Shown piece by piece: positions 1 through 8,929 of a stretch of 25,000 nt of DNA. A model generated the notes under the pieces. It was not told the DNA's origin and ran no database searches. It worked only from the letters and a program-made list of their open reading frames with translations. Both the position numbers and the translations under genes were made by a program. Each line of letters opens with the position of its first letter. The first letter of the stretch is position 1. The stretch comes from Adiantum capillus-veneris. Lineage: Eukaryota > Streptophyta > Polypodiopsida > Polypodiales > Pteridaceae. The DNA lies in assembly GCA_014529385.2 (NCBI GenBank), contig CM043952.1, positions 72,141,799 through 72,166,798 on the forward strand, read 5' to 3'.

Positions 1-70
1 TTCACCACCTTCACTTAATCCACCACAGTTTTCTCGCATCTCCACCCTGTAATCTGTTGCTTGAGAGAAT

Positions 71-3000
71 ATGTCCAACATGAAAGTAACAATAACTTGG
101 AAGGTTGGTGGTCAGATAGTCAACCGCGACATTCAGTTGAAGGGAAACTCATTGTTGCTTAGTGCTTACTATTTGCAGAGTTTGCTGCCTCCATCTTGCC
201 ATTTTCAGTCACTATCTGCTCTTATTGAAAGTGATTGTGGCCTAACAAAAGTCTTGCTGCAACCACAGTGGGATATAGAAGGTCATCATCATTTCTTAAT
301 AGATGGTTCTTTTTTGAGCTTGTTTGAGATGCTTCATTCACACACATTTATACAGGTATCTGACAATGAGAAAGGAAATGACAAAGAGATTTCTGAAGAT
401 GTTTTAAGCATTGTGCATCTTGAAAGTAGTGGTGACGATATAGGACATCTCAAAACTCAGTCAATCGTCATTTGGATTCAACAAAATCCAGGGGCAAAAA
501 AGTTAAATGATCTGTTAACATTATGTGGAGCTCCTTTGCAAGTTGCTGAACTTCCACAACATTATGATGGAAATTTGTGTTTTGAGTTACCTACGACTCA
601 GGATAAAACAAAACGAATGACAGGGATGGAACAACGCTTTGATGGTCACTTGTGGACTCGCCCATCTGTGACAACCATGGCAATAGCATGCACAATTCGC
701 CTAAGCCACTGTTTGGGATTCATGCAATGTAATTATTCGACGTATCCTCATTATATTAAGGAACAAGAATTCAATAGTAGAGATTTTCATGGATATTTGG
801 ACAGACAGGTGAAAAAGGACTACCTTGCAATGGAAGAGAATACAACAATAACTTTTCATTATTTTCAGAAGGTTGTTACTTGTGTTGCTGCTTGTCCCTG
901 CAAAATCTATTATGTTTTGCCTAGAGATGGTACAATGTCGCGATTGGCAATACATGTTGGTAAACATTGTCCTAATGTTAAGGCAGGAACCTCTAGGGCT
1001 GCTATTTCAAGAGTGCGGAAACTCGTAGGTGCAGTACTAAAAATAGAAAAGGGTGGCCCAAGAAAAATTCAAATGTTGGTGGCTCAACAACTTGTTCTTC
1101 ACTCCTTGATTGGTGAGGAAGCTGAAGCTACGTCCGATGTACAATTCAATGATTTTTTGGAAGAAATGATGCCACTGGTTCAAACCAAAGAGTAAGAAAA
1201 CTCAATTTGGTTCCTTGAATTTGTTAATTTTTTAACTATTATAAATTTAGCCTTCTTGTGATGCATCGTGTAGGTTTTCTTCAATTGTTTCAAAGGAGAG
1301 AAAGAGTCAAGGTGTTGTTATTGGGGATGGATATGATAATATTTTATTGCTTCAAAAAAAGTGCATGTTTCCTTTTTTCATGGGAGTAGATTTCCTGGAC
1401 AGGGTGAAGAGGATGACGAGTGCTTCCTATTTAAAATGTCCACTAAAGGACCAGGTTCTGGGATTGATCTAGTAAATCGGATGAAAAGAACTGAAACTGG
1501 TGACTTGAGAAATGTGTGGGTACATTTTGATTTTACCCATAGAATAGATGGATGGGCAACAATATCATGCTCAGTTTATGATCCAAGGTAATCTTTAAGT
1601 ATTTAAATATCTCGTATTTTTTTATCATTAAATAAAAGAAGATGTGTGAAAATGTTTATGTTGAATATCTTGCAGCACACGATCACTACAAATAATTGCT
1701 ATATGTGAAACTAAAGAGGAGGATGCAAAGACTCAAGTTATTTTTTGGGAGAGCCTTAATTCAACAATGGAAAAGTACGGACATGGTGCAGCTGACTTTG
1801 CAGGTTTTATGTCTGATGAAGCTAGTGCAAATTGGAATGCTATTCGAACAGTCTTCAATGGCGGGTCAGATAATATCATGGAGGGATGTGAACGATCATG
1901 CCTATTTCATTGGGAGCAGAGTCTCCACAAATATGCTAAAAAGTGGATACCTCAACATCTAACAAATCAACACATTGATATGTGTGAGGACTGGAGAGCT
2001 TGTAAGACCATTGTGCTTGCATCTCAAAAGGCACTTTCAATTCAAAAGTGGTGGAGACAACATCTATCTACAGAGAGCATCACAAGAGTGAGCAGATGGT
2101 TTAAATGGTGGGAGCAACAAATTTCACACTGGGGAGGAATTGGAACAGATGTAAGTACCTTTATGACAATCTATATTTTTAGAAAAAATTCTTTTCATAC
2201 ATGAAATTTATAAATTTTAATTCATGTTTTTTTGCATTTCATAGGGTGGTCTAAGTCCGTGGGAGTGGGCACAAATTCCCAATGTTAATTTATCAGAAAG
2301 TGTACATGCCGGTTGGTTAGCAGGTGAAGGTGGAAAGGGAAAAATATCCTTGTATGATGCATGTGTAACAGATGTTATAAACTCATATATTCAATGTGCA
2401 AAGCGTTTGGGATATACTACTGGGCGTTATATAGGAACGGGTCCCACAATGGAGACCTTGCTTTCTCGAGTTGAATCTCAGCAAACTCCAACTCCAACCA
2501 ACGTGGCCCATCTATTACACGAGGCTATTGCAGGGACTCCCATGTATGCGCAGTCAATTTTGCATGGAGACAAAGAAACAATACAATGCAAAAAGAGGGG
2601 CAGAACAGGAACAAGTAGCTCCCATTGGCCGGAATATGTCATGGAATCTAAGCAACGAAACCATCGCGGTCGACCAAAAAAAATCAAGTTTGATACCCAA
2701 GGACCAGGTATTTCTAACATTCCGCTGCAAATTAGTGACAGTGATGAATTATTGGATCTCAAAAAGAAACAACCACACCTTTGTCATCTAAAACAAACAA
2801 TGTGTTTGAGAGTGATGTGCCACGCACTCAGTGGGCCCTCAGGAGAATGCCCATTCAAAGTCAAAGAAAATGTTTTGGAACAGTAGGGAGTAAAAATTGT
2901 GACAATATCTTGCATAGTCGCTCAATTGGTCTTGTTGCTCCATGTATATGGTCCGAAAGAATGTTCAAGGGTAAAACAATCGAGCAATGGTTATGGTTTT

Positions 3001-3572
3001 GTAATCATGATATTTTGCATACCCAATCAATCAAAAGACAAGTCAAAGATTTACCTCCTGCTCCAAATGTTTGGCCAGTAGCAAGAGGGACAGATATCTC
3101 CACACAGGAACTTGCCGCGCTGCATCAGAGTGGATTTCGGACAGAGAATTCAATGGTAAATCCACAACCTCTTGCTGGCGACTGCAAAGAAGGTGGTGGC
3201 ACGTCAAGGAAGAAAAAGTGGAGGCATGGAATCTCTAAAGAGGCCATGAAGAAATTGGAAGCATGTAATAGTATGACAATTATATTTTTGGATGAAGTGA
3301 AAAGGTCTCAAGAGCATATAATTTTCCGAGTTCTCACTGAAAATAGTTATGAGATTCATATAAAACAGAGTCCAGCATGCACGTGTCCGGATTTTCAGAA
3401 GCGAGAGAATACCAACAAATCCTTTTTGGCATGCAAACATATGTACTATGTGTACACAAAAGTGCTCGGACTTGAACCTAAGGAGCACATGATTATTCAT
3501 CAGCCAACCCTCTCACCAATGGACATCGCTTTTATTCTTGGACAACCAAGGATGATTTCTCCCTCCATTTAA
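71..3572 (+). CDS. MULE-type transposase gene (four exons, SWIM finger), two A-run frameshifts
   Basis: Probable Mutator-like (MuDR/FAR1-type) transposase, a nuclear DNA-cutting and joining enzyme. Inferred exons are 71-1191, 1274-1587, 1676-2150 and 2245-3572; the introns of 82, 88 and 94 bp all have GT..AG ends. Exon 1 has a finger-like region with C-x5-C near 714-735 and a CPCK..IHVGKH stretch near 893-970, resembling WRKY/GCM1- or FLYWCH-type fingers. The core shows D in DFTH (1529), D in SDEA (1815), a CLFHWEQ motif (~1899) and a probable catalytic E in NLSES (2295), the usual MULE order. A SWIM finger (C-x-C-x15-C-x-H) lies at 3372-3440. The frame slips by one base at the A7 run 1354-1360 and at the A5 run 2761-2765; each would be cured by one extra A, giving about 1,079 residues. 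Either a recently dead copy or homopolymer errors. The start ATG at 71 is the first in frame here; the gene could begin upstream. No terminal inverted repeat was identified. Confidence 0.75.
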
Positions 3573-4147
3573 TTACAACTGGTTTGGTATGCTTCTTTCA
3601 CTCAACTAAAATATTGATCTATGATATGAAAGTGTTTTTCTGTATTTATTTTGGTTTATTATACTTGTGATTATTTATCTTGAAAAAACATTGTTTATGC
3701 AGCAAAGGATTTCAAATTTCAAGAAAAAGATATGAAGCATCTTGCAAGCTATTTGGGAGCAAATTACTTGCCTTTTAGAGTGAATATTACATTTATGGCG
3801 ACTATCCTTTTTTGTACTCTAATTTTGATCTTATCCTGTGGTAGTTTTGCGAATGTACTTACATCCTCAAACTTATGTTGTTTCAAACAGCAATTGCTTG
3901 GGAAAAATAGTATTGTCTCTATCTGGCATTATTTTTGACTTCATCACATTTATATATACTATGGATTATATTTAACTCTGAAATTAGTGTTGTCTCTATT
4001 CTGCATGATTTTTTACTTTATCGCATGTTTATATGCTGTGGATTATTTGACTCTGATCACATGCTTTGCGAGCATATTTGACTCTAATGGCATGAGTTGT
4101 GAAATGATGATTTTATTTGTTTACATTTTTTCCATCGTTATGCCCTC

Positions 4148-4194
<47 letters not shown>

Positions 4195-4400
4195 GCGTAG
4201 TGATATACAACTCTATGATTTTACTTTCTCTCTCTAGAAGAGAAGTCACTCTCTCTCTCTCTCAAGGATTTATGATCTCTTCTTCCAATGGTAACTCGCA
4301 TAAATACTATCTCTCTAGAATTTATACTTTCTCTCTCCGTCAACCACACATATATGGAGTCTTATGACGATTGAAAATTACATTAAATAGATACTTTATG
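3573..4400. other. non-coding spacer, AT-rich then CT-rich
   Basis: This stretch follows the transposase stop and holds no coding sequence I can support. The first part is AT-rich and could be the 3' untranslated region of the transposase gene. From about 4147 to 4340 it becomes a series of CT-rich blocks. It separates the plus-strand transposase from the minus-strand retroelement material, so an insertion boundary or a missing LTR might be expected here, but neither could be recognised. Confidence 0.5.
4152..4188. repeat. (CT)n microsatellite with nearby CT-rich satellites
   Basis: An almost pure TC/CT dinucleotide run spans 4152-4188. Shorter blocks follow at about 4226-4235, 4250-4263, 4308-4315 and 4328-4336. 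Several sit in a recurring context of ACTTTCTCTCTC or TCTCTCTAGAA, which suggests local duplication as well as slippage. Confidence 0.95.
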
Positions 4401-5717
4401 CTATGACACATATTTGGTTAAAAAAACTCTAAAGATTGCTAAAATTGTCAAAAAAACTTGAAATGAAAAACTCGCAAATGTTAAATCCCCCTGGGCCAGT
4501 AATGTAGGGCCGAATATATCTATGTTGATGGTGAAGAAGCCAGTGTAGAAGGCTTCTTCAAAGGCCTGGAGGTGGTATGAGGGCAAGAACATTATTCTTT
4601 GATAGAGGGCATGTATCACCTCATGGGAAGGTTGAGCAAAGAGTTCATAAGCGCATCTATAAGTATCCTAGAAGAAGAATATGCTGTCTGTGGCTTGTCC
4701 AGGTTTAAAGACCTCAAAGACTGCCATAAGGGTTTTACATATCATCCTGAGCATAATGCAAGAGAGGTCAGGCGAGCAAATGAACAATTTAATGGCACCC
4801 GTTAGGGTTTTCACCATGTATTGCTCACTCATTCTCTCGCCTGCCTTCAAGGCTGGCAGCTTTGGGTAGTTGAGCCACGTGGGGTGGCTTCTCTTCAGCA
4901 ATTCATGCTCCTTCCATGTCCGCATCCTTGGTAGAGGGCAAAAGTTGAGGTCGTGTCTGATCATTTTAGGCGCCTCTACCAAATGTACTAAATACTGTGG
5001 GTATTTAGTGAGCCATGCCTTCCTCCATCTTGGTTGAGAGTCTACAATGAGTTTAACCCCTTCTGGTTTGGTGATGTCTTCATTGTACAGCAGCACTATG
5101 GGCTCCTCTTTAATCCTTTTGTTGATTGTAGTAGCCTCGTATTTTAGCAGAGGATAGGGGAGAGAGGGTTGTAGCCATTCATGTCGAACGACATTTGCAT
5201 CTAATTTCTGAGTGGTCATTGACTTCAATATCCTCTGCTCCCACTGCATTGCTTCCTTTGCGGTGTCCTTTATGGCTGCTTCTATGGCTTTCTGTAGATT
5301 GTCTTCTTCTTCTTGTGTCAGATCCCAGGGCTCTTGTAATGATCCCTCAGGAATGTCCTCTTGTATTGTTGTGTCCACCGGATCTGACACATTCTCTAAA
5401 TCAATTCCTTCCATAGCAGCCGGCCCATGACTTTGTTGACGTTCTTCACTTGTTTGGCTCTGAAGTTCGTCCAGCTGCTTCTGTAAATCGTCTTTTTCTA
5501 TCTGAGCTTGTTCTCTCACGGATACTAATAGGTCATTGAGTTCTTCATTGACTCTATCAGCTTCTTCTAGCTTCTGTTTTATCTCAACATTCTCTGTCTG
5601 CAGCGTCTGCGAACTATCTTCTAGTCTTTTTTGAAGCTTCATCAATTCTGCCTTCAATGATTTGTTCTCATCTTCCAATCTGCTTTGTATCACCATTGAT
5701 CCTTCTGCCAGCATCAC
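4401..5717 (-). pseudogene. accessory frame, C-terminal part: coiled coil, globular domain, hydrophobic tail
   Basis: Read from 5717 to 4668 this gives about 349 residues, then after one stop (TAG at 4666-4668) the same frame continues to 4401. The first ~110 residues are heptad-like and rich in E, K, Q and L, so they should form a coiled coil. An acidic stretch follows (residues ~125-160, with EEEDNLQKAIEAA), then a denser region with many W, P and Y residues (RWRKAWLTKYPQYL, HPTWLNYPKLP) that looks like a folded domain I do not recognise. Beyond the stop, the end near 4410-4470 is strongly hydrophobic (FQVFLTILAIFRVFL), long enough for a membrane segment, but that DNA is T-rich and would encode F and L by composition anyway. 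The strand matches gag-pol. It could be an env-like or other extra protein of an LTR element; there is no direct evidence for a membrane role. Confidence 0.6.
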
Positions 5718-5850
5718 TCTCTACTTCTTTTCAAGTGTCAGGTCTTTTTGAACTTCTATAATTTGTTCTTCAAACGCATCTCTTTCTTGGCTTGTGCTAG
5801 TTGCAGCTGCAGCTCTTGCTCTTTTACTTTGATTTGATCCTTGAGTTCAA

Positions 5851-6222
5851 TTACTCATCTTGGCTCGCTTCATATGATATTTCAGCCTTGTCCTTAGCCT
5901 CTTTCAAGCTCTCCACCTGCTTTGACTCTTCCGCCAATTGTAGGGTTAGCTCATCCCTTTCCTTCTCAGCTTCAGAAAGAGCATTGCTGACTTTCTGGTG
6001 TTCCTCTTCAAAGTTTAGCAGCTTCTGATTGCTTTCCCAGCTTTGATTTTCTAGCTCTTGACATTTCTGTAGTGCTGCTTCTAATTTAGCTTGCATCTGT
6101 GCTTGGTCATGCATCTGCTCCTGGTTTTGCTTCTGAAGTGTTTCCACTTCAAATTTCACCTTTACTTCACTCAACCTCAGCCCTTCGTACTCCATTTCTT
6201 TGGCCATTGATCTGGCTCTCAA
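5851..6222 (-). pseudogene. accessory frame, middle part: long coiled coil
   Basis: This is a 123-residue open stretch made almost wholly of heptad-like sequence rich in E, K, Q, L and A, for example LEAALQKCQELENQ and LSEAEKERDELTLQLAEES. It continues the accessory protein after a frameshift at its upstream side. Between 5850 and 5718 the coiled-coil character persists in changing frames (IELKDQIKVKEQELQ, then DAFEEQIIEVQKDL), so the break is decay rather than a real end. Together with the start of the next segment the coiled coil is about 250 residues long. The role is probably oligomerisation of the accessory protein. Coiled coils match many unrelated proteins, so this says little about family. 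Confidence 0.6.
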
Positions 6223-6320
6223 TCCTTGCAGTCTTTGTATAACTTCTTCCCAGTCTTACGCTTGGGGTTGCAAATCCATGGTATCTGTGGAAGTCTCCTT
6301 TAGCTCCACCAAAATAGGGC

Positions 6321-7355
6321 TCAATGTGGATTTTTCTGGTTTAGGTGTTGATAATTGAAATGTTGTCTGAGCTGCCTCCTCTCGGGTGTATCCAACACTA
6401 GCAGATCCAGGAATATTCCATAATTTCTTGCTTTCGGATGTTGCTTCTCGGGCTTTGGTTCAAGTTTGGCCTTTTGCTCTTTCTCTTTGTTCTCCTCTTC
6501 CTTGGAGTCTTGTTGCTTCTCATATTTGCTCAACTCCTCAGTTCGTCGAGGGTGAGGAGGACTAGGAGGAGGTGGTGATGGTGCAGGACTTGACTCGTGG
6601 CTTGATGGTGGGGTTGATGGCTTCTTTTTGAATTCTCGGTCAGCTTTTGTTTTCCTTTCTCGCTCTTCACCTTCCTGCGCTTCTAGCAGCTGCCGCCTCA
6701 CATCATCAACCTCTTCGTCAGTAAAAGGTATGATTGGAATGTTCTCAGCCGCCGCATCTAGGATCTCAAAATTATTTATGTAATCTTCGAAGCGATCCCT
6801 ATTCGTCCTTTGAGAAGATCCAAACATTGCCTCAAGTGAGGTCTTCCATAATTCATTTAGATCTCCTTTAAGCATTCATTGAGCTATGAAACTCTCCATC
6901 AACCTTTCTAGCCGAGCAGCCCTCTGGGATTTGGTCTCTCTTGCTGGCATCTGAATAGTAGCTTTCTTTCCTTTCTTTGGCTGAGTCGGCTCTTCTTCCA
7001 CTGTCTCTAGCCTTCTCTTCAGTCTGGTGGTTACCCTGGGAGCTGTACGTTGCTCTTCTTCCTTGTCCTCTGTCAGCTTCAACCAGTCAATCTGTGATGG
7101 AGGAAGAGGCCACTGGCCCTTAGCATGTAGAGCTTCATATATCACCTTTGTGAGCATCTCCCCTGTTGCAATGTATGTAGGATTTGGGGTTTCCATCCTC
7201 ACATGTTGTACTGTAGGTACGCCGCTTAATCTATCTCTCCTGGGCTGCTTGTCTTCATTGCCCATGTGAATGTTTTTCCAATTGTTGCAGGTGGCACAAT
7301 GTACTTTTGAGGCCTCTTTGTGCAAATATGGAAATAATGGTTGTAAAGTTGGCAC
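6321..7355 (-). pseudogene. accessory frame, basic and Pro-rich linker
   Basis: One frame runs from 7355 to 6321, broken only by a TGA just before 6876. The useful coding part begins near 7230, where it takes over from the preceding segment (RLSGVPTVQHVRMETPNPTY). It continues through a basic stretch with nuclear-signal-like clusters (TRLKRRLETVEEEPTQPKKG, 20 residues) and an acidic segment (FTDEEVDDVRRQLLEA). A proline/serine tract (SPAPSPPPPSPPHP) is followed by a K/E-rich run. This looks like a disordered, charged linker between the N-terminal domain and the coiled coil. No catalytic motif was seen. Confidence 0.55.
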
Positions 7356-7900
7356 ATGGTTGCCACCATTGGATCTGCAATATCCTCAAAGGTGTAGTTC
7401 TTCTTGATTTCCTTGTATACCTTCACCTCTTCTCGCCTCTTGTTGACACTGTCTCCTGCATTAGAGAGGTTCAAGGCATTTGCAACCACCTCTGGCGTGA
7501 TTACAATCACTCTGTTCTTTCCTTGCAGATCCGTTACCTTGGTTATGCCATTCTTCTTTATTGTGGTGACAAATTCCCAGACTCTCTGAATGTCAATTCC
7601 CGCTGGCAAAGCCTCAAAATAATTGTGTAAGTCCAGCTTTTCCAAGATAGACACTATCTCTGGTTTTCTCGTGAACTCATTGAGTTCCTGTGGTATCATT
7701 GGAAGCTCTATGGCATTGCCTTCTGGGTCCTTGAACAGGCCTTGGTATATCCTGAGGTCAATCGCTTCCAGTAAGTTGCTTTGTGACCAAGTGGTAGTGG
7801 GCTTTATGGTTCCTGCTAGTATTACAAATGGCTCCACTTCATCTAGGTGATCTTTGTTGGTCATTCTTTTCTTCTTTGCTGGCGACTTAGCGGCTGCCAT
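7226..7900 (-). pseudogene. accessory frame, N-terminal domain (plant retroelement-associated type)
   Basis: This is a 224-residue open frame beginning MAAAKSPAKKKR, a basic start that could be a nuclear localisation signal. The body has the pattern LDLHNYFEALPAGIDIQRVW, then EFVTTIKKNGITKV, a VTDLQGKNRVIVITPEVVA core and NALNLSNAG. This order (LP..V.EF, V.d..Gk.v.it...va..L.L) resembles the domain often named 'putative plant transposon protein', which occurs in extra frames of plant LTR elements. That family call is from pattern memory, not a search. The frame ends at a stop about 7226-7228, where a one-base slip moves coding into the neighbouring frame. It lies 167 bp from the nearest palindrome-marked repeat, on the side where a leader would be. 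It may be the first part of a third ORF of the gag-pol element, or the first ORF of a second element. Confidence 0.55.
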
Positions 7901-8066
7901 AGATCCTGTTGCACTCAGTAGTCCAAAGTTAGCGTTCTTTACAGATTAGTTGATAAAGTGAGTTTTAACTATCCAATTGTCTTGAAAATTGAAACATGAG
8001 CTCAAGAGGGACTAAGGATGCCCTGCAAATGAAAACAGTAGGAATTGTGCTTCAAAATAAGCCTAA

Positions 8067-8929
8067 AGACATCCTACACGTAGGATGTCTTTTTCCTTAG
8101 AATGGCTTGAAACTTTTCATGATGATAGCCTATGACATGTGCATCACAGCTATGTGCTTGGATTTTGATTTAGACAACAAAAAGTGAAATTTTGGACTAT
8201 TTAAGGCTTTTGGTGCACAAATGAGTAGGATGTCCTGTAATGATGAGCAAATGTTGTCCAAATGATTTGAAAATTGATATGTAGGCTTCTTGTAGTATGT
8301 TGGTCCCATTTATGATGTCAAACTTTGCTCAGCACGTCAATATGACTCTGGAGACATACTACGCGTAGGATGTCTTTTTTGCTCATAATTGCATGAAACT
8401 TGTCAGTAAGATAGGGCATAGCCTGTAGATCATCACCATGGTCTTAGATTTGAATTTGCACAAGTTTTGAGTGTAGGAAGACCATTTCTGGTGTTTGGGA
8501 ATCTGAAAAGTCCATCTATGGAGCTGAGGCCAAAAAGTGATTTGTTTGGCTAGAAACTTGGTGGGCGGGCTTGTATGAATGTGATAAAGATGTATGAAGA
8601 TCAAAAAATCCATCTGGAGGCCATTCCAAGCTTGGAGACGTACTACACGTAGGATGTCTTTTTCATGATTTTGTAGATGTTGCCTCACAGTTAGCTTTCA
8701 CATGGTGGGAACAGTGTGTGGTTCAAGTTTCACTGGATTTGGATCATTTTTGATAGGTCTGTGACCATTTCTTGCCTCTATGCTCTGACTTTGTGTTATT
8801 TGATGCATAAGAGGTCAAACTTGGTCCAAATGGAGTGAAACTTGGGGAATTAGATATAAATGACATGTAGAGGCTGTGTGTATGGCCGAATGAAAAGTTG
8901 CCCAAAAGTGGCCTTGAGGTAGGATGTCT
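8067..8929. repeat. array of ~280-bp units each carrying a 24-bp palindrome
   Basis: Three near-perfect copies of a 24-bp palindrome (half-site AGACATCCTACG followed by its reverse complement) lie at 8067-8090, 8352-8375 and 8636-8659, and a half copy ends at 8929. The ends are 285, 284 and 270 bp apart. Each full copy is followed on the + strand by a T run and then by related text with an ATAGCC or TTAGC motif and a later ATCAC or CAC, so the whole unit repeats, though strongly diverged. An extra half-site (TAGGATGTC) is at 8226-8234. The same unit recurs at 20491-21237. The array lies directly upstream of the accessory frame that starts at 7900. Confidence 0.85.

Noticed and set aside
3987-4367. 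126-codon plus-strand frame over the CT repeats
   Set aside because: Its Ser-Leu repeats come from the CT microsatellite; no sign of a real protein.
7027-7850. Several plus-strand frames over the accessory gene
   Set aside because: They are antisense to the minus-strand frame with the recognisable domain pattern and contain no motif.
8067-8095. Hairpin followed by a T run, like a bacterial terminator
   Set aside because: The context is a plant retroelement array; the T run is on the strand opposite to the coding frames, and no bacterial gene is nearby.
8067-8929. CRISPR-like array
   Set aside because: Units are about 280 bp, diverged along their length, and only a short palindrome is conserved; no cas genes.
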